A stretch of DNA of 64,000 nucleotides, taken from Nymphaea colorata. Taxonomy: Eukaryota; Streptophyta; Magnoliopsida; Nymphaeales; Nymphaeaceae. Below are positions 1 to 12,569 of the stretch, piece after piece. Within the stretch, counting starts at the first letter, position 1. Each line of letters starts with the position of its first letter. The notes under the pieces are model-generated. The model saw only the letters and a list, made by a program, of their open reading frames with translations, was not told where the DNA came from and did not search any database. The translations under genes and the position numbers were made by a program. Where the stretch lies: the NCBI RefSeq assembly GCF_008831285.2, contig NC_045141.1:4605224-4669223 (forward strand), in the 5' to 3' direction.

Positions 1-59
1 AGACTACACAGTTAAATGTATGTAAATTTTACAAAAATACTTTCATTCTTTGATGGATG

Positions 60-345
60 ACAAATACATGGTACTGTTAAAGCTTCAGTTCCTTACTTTT
101 AAGGCGCCACGTCTAAGTTGATCATGTTGTTGGTCAATACGTGATAAAGTACAGGATCCTAGTTCAAAAAACCTGGGTTCATCCAAATCAAGGTTTGGAC
201 TCCAATTATTATTGTTCATTATATATATATATATATATATGTATTATAAAAAATCAATGTTGGTAGATGCCAATAATTGTTGTATGGTTAGAATTTAGAA
301 ATTTGTTGCTGAAAGTAATTGCTGTCCGCCACAAACTGTGTTAAT
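60..345 (-). repeat. R1 dispersed repeat, partial inverted copy
   Basis: Read on the minus strand, this stretch follows the same order of blocks as 24.48-24.69 kb: the 'caacaaatttctaaa' block, then 'aaccttgatttggat', then 'cggtgcc/ggcgccttaaaag'. A (TA)n run at 221-240 interrupts it. It is non-coding. R1 is my label for a repeat of at least 1.6 kb with other copies at 16.2, 22.6, 23.5, 25.7 and 41.3 kb. Confidence 0.7.
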
Positions 346-1742
346 ACCAATTATACAGTAACTTTTAGCGACAAATTTTTTAAATTTTACCCAGATCCTC
401 ATAGATGAGAGAGAGAGAGAGATGATAATAATTTTAATGTGAGAGACCGGCCAGTTCTTGCTCAACATTAAATCGGTGCAATTCTCAGGCAAAGAAAAGT
501 TGGACTAGTACTGATAATAAGCATAACTTTTTCCAGGAAGTTGAAAAAGGAGGACGTTTGAATCACATGTCAGAGTGAAAGTGTTTATAATGCTAATATG
601 TCCAAGAACTTTCTTATAAAGGCCAGAGAATATTTTTATAACTTGTTATCATAAAATAAAAATGTTATAGAACAAGCGGTGGAGCAGAAAAAATTTCTGG
701 AGGAGCACTCATTCACATATTTCTATATCCAAAGCGGCACTATGTATATAACATAACAAATATTTGAAAATATTAATATAAAAATAAAAAAATATTGAAG
801 GGTAATGTAGGCAGTTTATATGTAGCTCTGCCTCTGCACAGAACATTTTCAATGTGCACAAACTATCTTACCATCAAATGCTTTCTCGTTTGTCCTCATG
901 TAGATGTAGGCAACCAGCTGCGGCAACCTTAATTTGCAATTGTTGGGTCACAGTCTTATTGTTGTAAATAAGAAGTCCTTTTCACTTTAGATTGTGTTCA
1001 ATGGGTGGGAATTATTGTCCCAAAATTTTATTTTGAGACACTTTGTCCCACTATAGAAAGTTGTAATGAAAATCGAAACTGAGTGTCACTCAACTTTTAT
1101 TTTTCCAAAAATTGATGAAGTCCTATTCAATTTTGTTCACACCTCTGGGGGCCGACAGAAATTAAGTGTGTAGTGTTACAAATATTGTGATATTTAAAAA
1201 ATATCATCATATTAACATAAAAAATAAGAACAACTAGGAAAGGGGAAATCGATATGTTGAAAAAAAAAGAAAATTATATTTATCATGTTTTTTCACATTT
1301 TTTTGCAATTTTTTCTATTTTTATTTTTCTGTTTTTTAGCATTGACATTATCATGGATTCAAATTTAAACTCAAACAAATTATATCTCATGATTTTTATC
1401 ATCATTAAATGTTCTTTATCACTTTTATATAGTTTTATTTATGTTTTCTTATTACTTTCTGATTTAATTAATTTATAGCTATTTTTAATTTTTTTAATTT
1501 TTTCTGAGATTTTCCTAAGAAAACAACTTTGCCAATCATACTCAACAAAAATCTTGCTATTAAAACCCCATCCCGATATTTCTGACAATCAGTTTGACAC
1601 CTATTGCTACCTTCAAAGAAGCTTATTAGAGGCTCAGCCTCTTCAAAAGAAAATGTAGCTTATTTTGCAAATAGGTAAGTGGAAGGTGGGGAGTAAGTAT
1701 TTGTTCACATCAATTTGGAGATCGGGATGTCATTAAAATTGG
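346..1742. other. AT-rich stretch, no gene seen
   Basis: There is a (GA)n run at 406-422 and long T-rich tracts at 1250-1510 that make low-complexity open frames of Phe, Ile and Leu. I see no domain, splice pattern or promoter here. Confidence 0.6.
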
Positions 1743-1822
1743 AGGTTGTATCTCGTGCTCCCTCATGGGTTTGGGTCTTGCAAGGTTGTATCTCGTGCTC
1801 CCTCATGGGTTTGTAGTTGATT
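1743..1822. repeat. 40-bp direct tandem duplication
   Basis: The block 'ggttgtatctcgtgctccct' begins near 1744 and again near 1784, giving two copies with a 40 bp period and almost no difference between them. Confidence 0.9.
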
Positions 1823-2306
1823 GTTATTCTGTATGTGGATAGCTTTGGGAGGAAAATCTGAAACATGAGAGCAAGATTAATTTCGGCCCTTGCAAATTGG
1901 GTAGACCTATTCAAGATGACAATAGACGATTGAGTGTAGTAGCGGAAGAGGGGCACTAATACATCTTATTATTGCAATGGAATGAATGCATATTGGACTA
2001 TGGACAGCAGCCTAAGTCTGGTGTGGACCCTGCATATAGCTAGGCCTGAGTCTAGTGTTGGCATACAATCCGTTATCATACAATCCAGCCACAAGGTAGC
2101 TCTGCTACTGCCCGCCGGTGGTTCTCCAACACAGCGAGGAGGAGGCGACGATTTCTTCTTGTTAATGTGTTGACTCTACTCTGCTTGTTGCAGCCTACAG
2201 CTGACGCCCCAACTATTTTGTTTTTTACTTTTACTTTTTTAAGTAACAAGGAACGTCAGATAAAAAATCGGATGCTCCACAAGAAACGCATAATTGACAT
2301 AATGAT

Positions 2307-2350
<44 letters not shown>

Positions 2351-3640
2351 CTATCATCCATATAGGTGTCAATAAATTCAATTTGGATCATATATCTGAC
2401 CAAATTAACTACTTTAAAAGCATTGGATTACATAACAAATTATCATCTAAAGCAGTCAGACCAAATATGGCATTAAGAAATAACACATGATCGTATTCAG
2501 ATTTGGATTTAACTAAATATTTCAACAGATTAGGAATCAATTTCAGATTCATCTTAAATAAATATCCTCTATTTGATATCCATCCATTTGAAAGTTCGTT
2601 CCGGACATATTATAATGTGGTTCAGTAGGTTTAAAAGTCAGACTCGGATTTAGATGTGAATTTGACAATCAGATTTGCCTAGGATTTGAATTATATTCAA
2701 ATTTTTATTCAGATTTGATATAGACATTTCTTCTTTTGCAGTGAGAGATAGGAAGAGTTGTTCAGAAATTATAAATCCAATAAAGTCATTTACCAATGTT
2801 TCCCATAAACGTCAGTTTCATGTTCATTACCTTGTTTGGTGACAATGAAATTACATCCATGTGCTTCTCAGCCCCTAGGTTACCTGCCATTGTTCCATAG
2901 TTGCTATTTCAGTTGTCCCATCCCAACCTCTGGCAAAAAATGCTGCATACGAGTATTGCTCAAGGTGACAAGCTACTTTTCCATAGGACAAGTGGCCGAA
3001 ATACATCTCGTTGTGAGCTAGATGAGTATTTCATTTTTACTGCTGGGTTGAAAGCTGAAGCCTTTCACCCTTTTCCTCCTTCCTCCTAGAGTGGTAGGTT
3101 TGTTTTTGTGATATGATTCAATTTGCATATTGGTGTGCTTCCTTTTACAACACAAGGAGTTGATGCCATGAGAACTTGAACCCGCTACCGGCCCCTGCCC
3201 TGTCTATTACGCCATTCCATTCATAGATGAAGTGACTAAGATATATAATAATTAAATTTGTTTTAGGGTTAGAACTACAAATTCCACCCATTTTTTTCTG
3301 GAAATCTTCATAAGTCCTACCTTTTTGACAAATTTGAAATGTCGTGACATTTTCACCGATATTCTCTTAACAGATGTCCCGACTAAACGTCGTAAAATTT
3401 TACTGATGCTTTCCTCCTTTACCATTGTTTCCCTGCCGTTGGTAAAATACCAATTTTTGTGTGGGCAGCTATCCACATGGTTGAATTTTTCCTTGGATAC
3501 CAAAAGTTGGTAGAATATCAAATCCCCCAAATCATCAAAGTTTTTGGGAGTCCAATGGAACTTCACAATGGTATTGGCTGCCACTGCAAACAAACGACAA
3601 AATTTCTCTCAGCAACATTTGCTGGAAGGACAAGCAGTGG
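1823..3640. other. Intergenic DNA with microsatellite and 'GGATTTGGAT' words
   Basis: A (CA)n(TA)n microsatellite lies at 2306-2350. Degenerate 'cagatttggattt' words at 2390-2720 resemble the elements at 10.6 and 19.4 kb. Short open frames on both strands show no recognisable domain. Confidence 0.55.
2306..2350. repeat. (CA)n(TA)n compound microsatellite
   Basis: Uninterrupted CA repeats to about 2328 pass directly into TA repeats to 2350. Confidence 0.95.
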
Positions 3641-3667
3641 GGCATATTGGGCCGGTTTATACATGCT

Positions 3668-3978
3668 GAGGCTGGGCACCAGGTTCGGGCTGTCGCCGGA
3701 TACCCGCACCGGCCTGACTCGGGCCGGGCCGAGAAAACGGACCCAGGCCAGCCCGAGTCGTTATGGGCTGGCCGAGTGGCCTGATAAGCCCGATTCGAGC
3801 CCAATCAAGTTATTTTTAAAATTTTTTATTAATTTATATATATATATATATTTATTATAATTAATTATTTATATTATTTCATATTAAAATTAATATTTTA
3901 ATTTAATTGGGCAGGGCTTAAGGCTCGGACTCGGTTTCCAAGTCAGACCAGGCCGACCCGATGCCCAAGCTCACTTAA
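3668..3978. mobile_element. GC-rich hAT-like non-autonomous element (putative)
   Basis: Two GC-rich ends rich in 'gggccgggcc' words flank a very AT-rich core with a (TA)n run at 3836-3850. The ends are imperfect inverted repeats: 'gaggctgggcacc' on the left, and 'gagcttgggcatc' as the complement of the right end. I found no target-site duplication, so the assignment rests on likeness to 29295-29613, which has one. Confidence 0.45.
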
Positions 3979-3985
3979 ATCCACT

Positions 3986-5607
3986 CGTTTGTCAATTCAA
4001 CGTCTAACAGAAGAATATCTACTTTGCAGCTTTAAAGAATCTTTTGGCTATAGCAGAGGAGATACATGGGGGATGGTGTACCGATACACCGAAATCAAAA
4101 ACTTTATTAAGAGCACTCAAAAATTATGCATGGTGCCTATGCCATACTTAAACCCGATCAAGTGCCCCTCAGTGTAAAAGAAGAAAAACAAAAAAAAAAC
4201 TATGCCATTGCTTGGTTGTGCATATATTAAACAAATCACTGCATTCACAAGTCACAATACCACCATCATGATCAAAATCATGAGGACAATAAACATCCGC
4301 ATCATAATATTCATACGCCACTGTTTTGGATCTTCTCCATCAATATTAATCACACTATAGATGCCCATGCTTTTTTGTACCGATTTCGATTATGTAATTC
4401 TTATATCTTATGAGCACATCTTGAAATTTTAAAACTTGACAAAGTCTTCAGGTGTAAAATACCCCAACATGAGGTGGGCAGTAAAAAGAAAGGAAAAAAA
4501 CAAACTATGCGGATGTTTTCTGGCCCAACAATAATAGCTCCCAACAGAACCTAAACTCTGTATACGTAACTTTGGGTAGATGAAAGATTTGTTGCTGCAG
4601 AGAGTGCAAATATGCCACCAAAAGCAAAAGAAGGGGAAGTTGGGCCTTTCGGAGATTTTCAAAAAAAAAAAAGGAAGTTTTGGTTGGACATCAACTTTTT
4701 TACTACTATTTTTTTCTCCTTAGAAAGTTCCCACTTTTCTACTGATCAGGGGTATTCCGAACATATATCTCGAGTGCACAATTTTTTTTTTTTTTTGCAC
4801 GGGACAGTGCATAAAACCAGATTGGAACTTTGATGTGGAACAATATATTTTACTTTGCCCCTATCTCACCGGAGCAGCTCGCTAACGCTTAAAATAAATT
4901 TTCTTTCTCTTTGTTCCATGCTTTGCTCTTAGTTTCTGTACAGTTTTCTCAAAGTGATTTTGCTTATTTTTATCCCCAAAACTTAGAAAAACAGCGAAGA
5001 AGTTCCAGACAGATATTTGAACTTAGTAACCAAGTCAAAAAGTAAAGCCCTCGCAAGGACCGAAGAGGAAAACTCAAGTATGGGAAATAATGTAAAATGA
5101 AAACAAACTGCCCTTTCATACGGATTCGATATTTTGCATGTCATATTCAAATTTAGAAAAGACTTGACACGTGAGGCATCATTCACAAAGGGCAAAGCCA
5201 TGACACCCAACGGACAAGGATGGGGTTGGAGTGCAGCCTAGCTAACTAAAGAAGATGGAATGGCCTGTCAATTAATGCCCCCACCCATATCGGGCTGTAT
5301 GTATTCTCAAGGGCGTAAAATCATTTAACCTTACAGTTCATCATTCTTGAAAAAAGGAAGCTTTGTTTCTTAGATTTCTGGGAATCAACCAACATAAGAA
5401 AATTAGCTCAAGCGATCCTGACATCCAGCTTTGTTCTCTATTTTCAGCTGATATTCAAGGCTCACTTTGGAGAATGGGGTCGAAACTGCTGATTAGAATC
5501 CTGCATCTGAGAGAGAGAGAGAAGAAACTCCATGCTTGTAAAATTGGAGGTCATTGACCAACACGTTACAACACGAACAAACCCAACATAATGGCCATGG
5601 CTGCTGC

Positions 5608-5662
<55 letters not shown>

Positions 5663-5791
5663 TGCAGTACAAATTCTTAAGAGTGGGAAGACATGGGTTC
5701 ACTTGGTATGATCTGAAGTCATGGAGCGTGTGGTGAAACTGAAGGAGGACTGATCATCAGGGAGTGGGATAGCTTGACAGGAGGGGTTCCT
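3986..5791. other. No gene recognised
   Basis: The stretch is AT-rich with A- and T-homopolymers at 4660-4672 and 4783-4797. Open frames are short and lack family motifs. Confidence 0.55.
5611..5654. repeat. (TA)n microsatellite, 44 bp
   Basis: Pure AT dinucleotide repeat. The Tyr-Ile open frames across it on both strands are artefacts of the repeat. Confidence 0.97.
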
Positions 5792-5973
5792 TCATCTTCC
5801 TGTTGGTCGAGTGACCAGCATGTGCAGCCTGTGGATCGCATCCCTTGGGAGAACAACACAACCAGTCTCATCAGGACTGTGGTGGCTATCGATTGCTGAT
5901 CCCTGCTCAACGAGAGCAGTTGCAACCAATGCAGAATGAGGAAGAGGATGAGCGAACGGGAAAGGGAAGCCAT
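5792..5973 (-). pseudogene. Small secreted protein gene, one-base frameshift in signal peptide
   Basis: The minus-strand ATG at 5973 opens MASLSRSLILFLIL, the start of a classical signal peptide. In the tandem copy at 7239 the frame continues ALVATALVEQGSAIDSHHS, giving a full n-, h- and c-region with a likely cut near GSA-ID. This copy lacks one base near 5936 ('aatgcag' against 'aatgccag') and shifts frame inside the signal. If the base is restored by analogy, the frame runs about 60 residues to a stop at 5792-5794, through a short tail with one cysteine. A consensus plant TATA box lies about 50 bp upstream. I do not recognise the family. The frameshift may be a sequencing or assembly error, because the surrounding duplicate differs mainly by such indels. 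Confidence 0.5.
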
Positions 5974-6023
5974 TAAATTTGGTGATGGAGAGGGGCGTGG
6001 TGGCCGAGTGCCTGCCTTAGTGA

Positions 6024-6033
6024 CTATTTATAG
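6024..6033 (-). promoter_or_regulatory. TATA box for the small secreted gene
   Basis: The minus strand reads CTATAAATAG, matching the plant TATA consensus, about 50 bp upstream of the ATG at 5973. It is conserved in the duplicate at 7293-7302. Confidence 0.65.
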
Positions 6034-6774
6034 TGAAACGAAGCTGCAGGCTCAAGGGTTTGAGCTCAAACACAGGAACTCTGGAATCAGCAGTACTCAT
6101 ATGATTTAGAAATTTACATGAACTTGAGTAAAAATAATGATAATTGTCGAATGTCGGTACTTTCAATTATTGCTTTATTTACTTGTTTTTAGACTATTCG
6201 CTAGCTTTATATGTCTGTCGTGCTGGGTACTGAAATACAAGTTAAATCATGGTAGGAGAGGTATTCCAAGAAACTGAAAGCGAGCCCTATACCCTAAAAC
6301 GAATGAGGTGTTAGGCGGAAGCTTAGTCTCTCCTACGGTAGAATAAAATTTTATCCCTGCTTACCTAGAATTATTCCCAAACTCAAATCACTATATAAGT
6401 CAAGTACAATCTTTAAGGTAAGTTCATGAAACAAACAAACTATTTTCATTGCCAAACAACCATTTCATTTCCATGAAGTCACTACATCTTATTGATAATT
6501 GTATGCCATAAGAATCTGAACCACTTGTATATTGCCGACATGTGGTGGCAACATCATTATCCCATGATATTTGCCCACCAAGCTTACCTTATGTGCATGA
6601 GTACTAATTAACTTATAACGAAAAAGACAGCTCAGGAGGGCAGACTAATATGATAGGATCAGAATTCAATAGTCTTCATTCAGACGGTTTATTTTGTCTT
6701 AGTGATGACAAGGTTGGGGAAGTAGCCAAAATCTATAATGCAATTGTTTTGAGAAACACGTATCGACCATGCTA

Positions 6775-6892
6775 AGGTTGGGCATTGGGACTGGACTGGG
6801 GCCAAGCCAAGTTTTAAGCCTAATACGCCGGAAATACTCTGGCCCAACTGGCCAGGCCCAAGGGCTGGAGGGAACTTGACCTGACCCAACAA
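6775..6892. mobile_element. GC-rich hAT-like island in duplication copy A
   Basis: A 118 bp patch of 'ttgggcattgggactgg ... ggcccaactggcc ... tgacctgaccc' with weakly inverted ends. It is compositionally unlike its AT-rich surroundings and similar in style to the islands at 3.7, 10.3 and 29.3 kb. No target-site duplication was found. Confidence 0.35.
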
Positions 6893-7142
6893 GGAGGAAC
6901 TCAATTTGAAAAAAAAAATGTCATTTGACGTAGGCCCCCCTCTCTTTTATAAACCATTTCTCATGGGTCCTTTGGAAAAACCATAGAGACTAAAGCTTTT
7001 AGCAAGGTTGTGTTGGTTTAACCTGATGATAAATCCCTGGTGATATGAGATTCTTAAGATTTTAGATGCATGGATTTAAGATCAGACTTCCGATCTTAAA
7101 TCCATGACTTTGAACATGTATAATAAAATGAGAATCTCCTAA

Positions 7143-7241
7143 ACTGTGGTGGCTATCGATTGCTGATCCCTGCTCAACGAGAGCAGTTGCAACCAATGCC
7201 AGAATGAGGAAGAGGATGAGCGAACGGGAAAGGGAAGCCAT
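7143..7241 (-). pseudogene. 3'-truncated duplicate of the small secreted protein gene
   Basis: The minus-strand ATG at 7241 opens an unbroken signal peptide (LALVATALVEQGSAIDSHHS at its end). The frame then runs across the duplication boundary at 7143 into unrelated DNA, so the 3' part of the gene is missing. The TATA box at 7293-7302 is kept. This copy gives the better view of the true reading frame of the 5792-5973 gene. Confidence 0.6.
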
Positions 7242-8045
7242 TAAATTTGGTGATGGAGAGGGGCGTGGTGGCCAGAGTGCCTGCCTTAGTGACTATTTAT
7301 AGTGAAACGAAGCTGCAGGCTCAAGGGTTTGAGCTCAAACACAGGAACTCTGGAATCAGCAGTACTCATATGATTTAGAAAATTTACATGAACTTGAGTA
7401 AAAATAATGATAATTGTCGAATGTCGGTATTTCAATTATTGTTATTTACTTGTTTTTAGACTATTCGCTAGCTTTATGTGTCTGTCGTGCTGGGTACTGA
7501 AATACAAGTTAAATCATGGTAGGAGAGGTATTCCAAGAAACTGAAAGCGAGCCCTATACCCTAAAACGAATGAGGTGTTAGGCGGAAGCTTAGTCTCTCC
7601 TACGGTAGAATAAAATTTTATCCCTGCTTACCTAGAATTATTCCCAAACTCAAATCACTATATAAGTCAAGTACAATCTTTAAGGTAAGTTCATGAAACA
7701 AACAAACTATTTTCATTGCCAAACAACCCATTTCATTTCCATGAAGTCACTACATCTTATTGATAATTGTATGCCATAAGAATCTGAACCACTTGTATAT
7801 TGCCGACATGTGGTGGCAACATCATCTTATCCCCATGATATTTGCCCACCAAGCTTACCTTATGTGCATGAGTACTAATTAACTTATAACGAAAAAGACA
7901 GCTCAGGAGGGCAGACTAATATGATAGGATCAGAATTCAATAGTCTTCATTCAATTAGACGGTTTATTTTGTCTTAGTGATGACAAGGTTGGGGAAGTAG
8001 CCAAAATCTATAATGCAATTGTTTTGAGACACGTAAGTCGACCAT

Positions 8046-8166
8046 GCCTAAGGTTGGGCATTGGGACTGGACTGGGGCCAAGCCAAGTTTTAAGCCTAAT
8101 ACGCCGGAAATACTCTGGCCCAACTGGCCAGGCCCAAGGGCTGGAGGGAACTTGACCTGACCCAAC
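8046..8166. mobile_element. GC-rich hAT-like island in duplication copy B
   Basis: This is the second copy of the island at 6775-6892, carried by the 1.27 kb tandem duplication. Confidence 0.35.
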
Positions 8167-8420
8167 AAGGAGGAACTCAATTTGAAAAAAAAAATGTCAT
8201 TTGACGTAGGCCCCCCTCTCTTTTTATAAACCATTTCTCATAGGGGTCCTTTGGAAAAACCATAGAGACTAAAGCTTTTAGCAAGGTTGTGTTGGTTTAA
8301 CCTGATGATAAATCCCTGGTGATATGAGATTCTTAAGATTTTAGATGCATGGATTTAAGATCAGACTTCCGATCTTAAATCCATGACTTTGAACATGTAT
8401 AATAAAATGAGAATCTCTTA

Positions 8421-10129
8421 AAAAACACCTTTTTATGCAATGTCAAGTCTTAGCTATAGGAGGCCATCAAACCCAACCTAAAAGAAGCTTGAAAAGCTTT
8501 GAAAAGTGTGATAAAAAAAGAAACCAGCCCTTTTTTGAAAGGTATTTTAGTCCTTGTCCATCTCCTAGTGGAGATAATAACCCATGGGAATGCCATATAA
8601 AAGTTGGTGAAGTGTTCATCCTTTTCACTATCTCTCTACTTTAATTTGTTATAAGATAACATTATGAAAAAGACAATGAAAAATAGAACAGGTTAAATTC
8701 ACCAAATGTTGAATCTTTTTGAACCATAAATCATTGGTACTACTTATGTGGCAACTATTTTTTACTTTATCTAACATATTTGATTTCCCCATATATACAA
8801 GATGATTCAATTCCGCCTATATATGTAGTAATGTGTTTGTGTGTTTACATATTTGGTAGGCCTTCTTATCATGAAGATAGGACAATTCTTTCTCTTCGAA
8901 GGAGGCAAACCCCCTTTTGCAAAAAAAAAAAAAGAAACTTTGTTTTTGATGGAAATACCTTTTATAGTGAAAATTTCTTACTAAGAGGCACTAGTTATAA
9001 AATTTTTAAAATTTTAATAGGCATTAGTATCTAAATGAGAAAAAAAATTCTAACATATCAATATAAAAATATGATTTTTTTTTGTGGGCTCACATACGCA
9101 ATTGCTCATACCATACACACTTGCCTCCTCTGGCTGCTCAATCGAGTCTCATATGATTTTCTTTACCATGACGCAAGAAAGAGACTAAGTTTTCTTTTTA
9201 TGATTTATTACTTTGAATTTATTATATATATATATATATATATATATGACAAGAACTGGTCCACATTGCCTCCACAATGACTCCCATAATTCTAATCAAC
9301 ATTTTTCAATACAATCAAGGTAGCACCATTTAACTTTTGAACTGAGGATATGACTCTAACACACCACCCAACCCAAGTGGTTGCGCTAGAGAGAGAGATG
9401 GAATCGGGGCGGAGAGTACGAAAAAACAATGAAAATAGAAAAGAAAACAATTGGCTATAGGAAGTTTTAAATTTACTAGATGTTTGATGTTGTTGGATAG
9501 CTAAACATTAAAAATCAATTATTACTAAAACCTCCTTTAATCTTCTTGCACCATAAATCATTCATTTGTAGTATTTAGGTGATAATTATGTTTAAGTGAT
9601 AGTTTTAAATTTTTAACTATCCAAAATCTGACATATTTGATTTCCCTATACACAAGAAGATTCAGTTCTGCCTTTGTACATGTGTATGTATTAGTGTGTA
9701 CATGTTAAGTAGGCAGTCCTACCATAAAGATCAGATAACTTTTTGTAGGGGAACTAGCATTTGGACTCACCCCACCATGTTTCTCTCTAGAAAAGAAGAC
9801 GACCACCTCCTGCAAAAAAAAAAGAAAAGAAAAACCTTAGCTTTTGATGCAAATACTTTTTACAATGAGAGCTTGTTACCTTATCTCGATGCCAATGAGG
9901 GGTGCAGTCAAAACTTTTTCATGAAATATTTCAAATTATAATTTTAAAATTTTGGTAAGAGCCAAATGATTATTTTTAAACATTTTTATATAAGATAATT
10001 TTTTAAATTTATATGTAATTTTTTTTTTGGGTGGAAGGAGAAGAGGGAAAGGCTTTTGCCGCCGCCTTTTGGCTCTGCCCATGATGCCAACAATGATGGT
10101 ACAGGAAAGCATTACTGGTGACCTGTGCT

Positions 10130-10160
<31 letters not shown>

Positions 10161-10290
10161 GTATTAATGATGGTTGATGGTGTGACAATAATTTATGGTA
10201 AGCAGTTTATGGTGCTGTAGCAACACAATTCCAATGTGTAGCCATTCAACCATATAGTATAGAAGTGTTGAATCCAACCGTGTAAATTTG
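8421..10290. repeat. Old diverged direct duplication, no gene
   Basis: About 8650-8990 and 9430-9880 share an ordered series of blocks: 'accataaatcatt', 'catatttgatttccc', an 'agatgattcaattc/agaagattcagttc' block, and an A-tract followed by 'ttttgatg'. The copies have diverged by many substitutions, unlike the indel-only duplication just upstream. (TA)n runs lie at 9224-9247 and 10130-10157. Confidence 0.6.
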
Positions 10291-10299
10291 TCTGTCACA

Positions 10300-10525
10300 A
10301 AGTTAAGGGCAGGCGCCGGAGGGGCTGTTGGCGGGGGGCCAGGACCAGGCCCGGCACTGGCCTAGGTCCGGGCCAAAAAAACCCTGCACTTGCCCGTGAA
10401 CATTTAAAAAGTGATTTTTTTATTTTTTAAATTTAATAAAAAAATATTTTATTACTGAAAAATATATATGATATTAAAAAATACATTTTTTATTTATAAC
10501 CTGGTGAGGCCTGGGCCCGGGTTTC
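10300..10525. mobile_element. GC-rich hAT-like island (putative)
   Basis: GC-rich ends ('ggccaggaccaggcccgg' and 'ggcctgggcccggg') bracket an AT-rich core. The layout matches 3668-3978 and 29295-29613. No target-site duplication was recognised. Confidence 0.4.
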
Positions 10526-10571
10526 ATGTATCGATTGGAATAGAATGAAAAAATATCTTTAACTTTCGGGA

Positions 10572-10942
10572 TGTTTACATATTTGGATTCAAATATGAAT
10601 AAAAAATAGTCATGTTTGATTTTAATCTAAAATCTGATAAGACAGTTCTATTCCAATTTTTACATATATTTTTGAATTTGAATCCAATTGAAACAATTTG
10701 GCCTATAAGAGAATTAGGTATACGATATTTATTTAAAAGTAAAATTGAACTTCTATTTGCTTTCGATTATAATCAGACATTTATTATATTTGTATATAAA
10801 TCTAAATTCAATCAAATGTCATTTCTTAAGTCCAAATCTATCCAATTTTTTAATTGTATATTAACTGTTTTGTTCATATTTGATTTTTTACATTATGGTT
10901 TGAGATCTCCAATCCAAATTAGATATATTAACATCCTTACGT
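10572..10942. mobile_element. MITE-like element of the 'GGATGTT..ATAT' type
   Basis: The left end reads 'ggatgtttacatatttgg'. The complement of the right end reads 'ggatgttaatatatctaatt'. These imperfect terminal inverted repeats frame about 370 bp rich in 'ttggattcaaat' and 'aatccaaat' words. The long open frame inside is low-complexity and has no domain. Confidence 0.45.
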
Positions 10943-10949
10943 CCATTTC

Positions 10950-12513
10950 TTACTAGTCATTCATATATATTTATCTATTTAAAAACCCAAATTCACCCTT
11001 AGTATTACTAATGATTTCATAATAAGAAATAATCACATCCAACTGATATGAAAATGACAGTCGTCGCCTTTCATTTGTCATTTTTCAAATCACGCCGTCC
11101 TTTTTTCTGTTTGTTTTTGTATGCCATGACCAATTCGCATTGAAATGTCTCCCCTTTCACTTTCTCCAATAAAAGTAACGTCACACCGAAAGCAAGCTTG
11201 TCCAAATTAAGGGCATGATGAGCCATACAATATGCATTAAAGTCAATGCTTACAATTTTTCTATTACACTTTTTAAATCATGGTGACAAAAAAATGTGTT
11301 TTTTTTAATATTCATTAAAAATATAAAAAATAAGTCAGTAAAATAGGACAAAAACATTTTTTTATTGAAAAACATGACAAAATAAAAAATATTAGAAAAA
11401 AGTGAAAAAAATGTTTTTTTCACGTTTTTCTTCACCAAAGCCCAAAAAATTCTTATCAAATTCGAATTCCACCGTCTCCTGCAATTGGAATCGAGTTTCA
11501 TGCAGTCGTAGTGGCCAAAGGGTAGTTGCTTACTTTGGACCTCATTGACATCAACCACCTCTTCTTTTTACAAGTTCTTGATCTTACAAATAACAGTTTC
11601 TAAGGTCATCCTTTTATTGATTTTCGTCGCCTGCCTCTTTTAGAACATCTATCCTTGAAAAGAAACCATTTTGATATCTAAGCAAACCGTTTTAAAAAAA
11701 TTGAATATGGAAAAAGATTTAATATCTGATAAAAAAGTTGGATTGGATTCAGATTTAAGAAATGACATTTGATCAGATTTGACGCGATTCAGATATATAA
11801 ACATCCGATTGAATTGAGATTCAAATAGGATTTAGTTTTTAAATGAATATTCTATATCCAACGCCCTTACATTTTGGAAATCAGTTAGATTCGGCTAAAA
11901 AATTCAGAATTGGATTCAGATACGAATGTAAAAAGTCAAATTTAGATTGTAAAACCGGATTTCAGATTTGGATTCAGGTATGACTTTTCTTTGTTCATAT
12001 TTGAGTATGAATTTAAATCTGAGTATATGAATGTTTAAAAATCAATATAAGTATATATGGTTCAAATCCGAGACATTGAAAATCCCTAGTTAATCTCACA
12101 GACCTTGCATCATGTGGCCACCTACAATTTTTGTCAAGATAAAAAAAAAAAACCAATTGAATGGCAGGGTACCTGAGTTATTGGGAAAACAAACTGTTGA
12201 AAGAATAAGAAAAAATCTAAAAGTTCATAAAACACAAGACACAAAGAATTTAATTTATCACCATATCGTGAACTTCCTCCTGACTAGGTAATTCAGCCTA
12301 CTCATCAGGAAGGGGTTGCTATGTAATAAGAACAACATATTACAGTTTCATGAATCTCTTATATTTGGCAATAAGAACAGCGTCTTATTGTTCCATGAAT
12401 CAGCTCGAATGGTTGGAGCACATTCATCGAACATTATTTTATATTGTTTTATGAACCTACTTCAATTTTGAGGTAAATGTAAAGAAACAAATAGTAATGA
12501 GAAAAGAAACAAA

Positions 12514-12515
<2 letters not shown>
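10950..12515. other. No gene; second field of 'GGATTCAGAT' words
   Basis: Between 11690 and 12090 there are many degenerate 'ggattcagatttgg' words and another 'atataaacatcc' end, probably relics of the same MITE-like type as 10572-10942. The rest is AT-rich. A weak repeat of 'aataagaacaacatattac' style words lies at 12320-12440. Confidence 0.45.

Positions 12516-12567
<52 letters not shown>
12516..12567. repeat. 52-base poly(A) tract
   Basis: An uninterrupted run of 52 A residues. It is long enough to be a retroposed tail or unstable homopolymer. No parent element is recognisable upstream. Confidence 0.97.

Positions 12568-12569
<2 letters not shown>

Larger units (their letters stand above)
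5876..8420. repeat. 1.27-kb direct tandem duplication, indel-rich
   Basis: Copy A is about 5876-7142 and copy B about 7143-8420. They align end to end with few substitutions. Most differences are 1-4 base gaps, many in short homopolymers, and most of the gaps are in copy A, especially its last 500 bp. Copy B starts inside the small secreted gene. Either a very recent duplication with unpolished consensus or an unmerged contig overlap would look like this. Confidence 0.95.

Noticed and set aside
3668-3978. GC-rich islands read as CpG-island promoters
   Set aside because: They have inverted ends and AT-rich cores, and one sibling has a perfect 8 bp target duplication, so they are mobile-element remnants.
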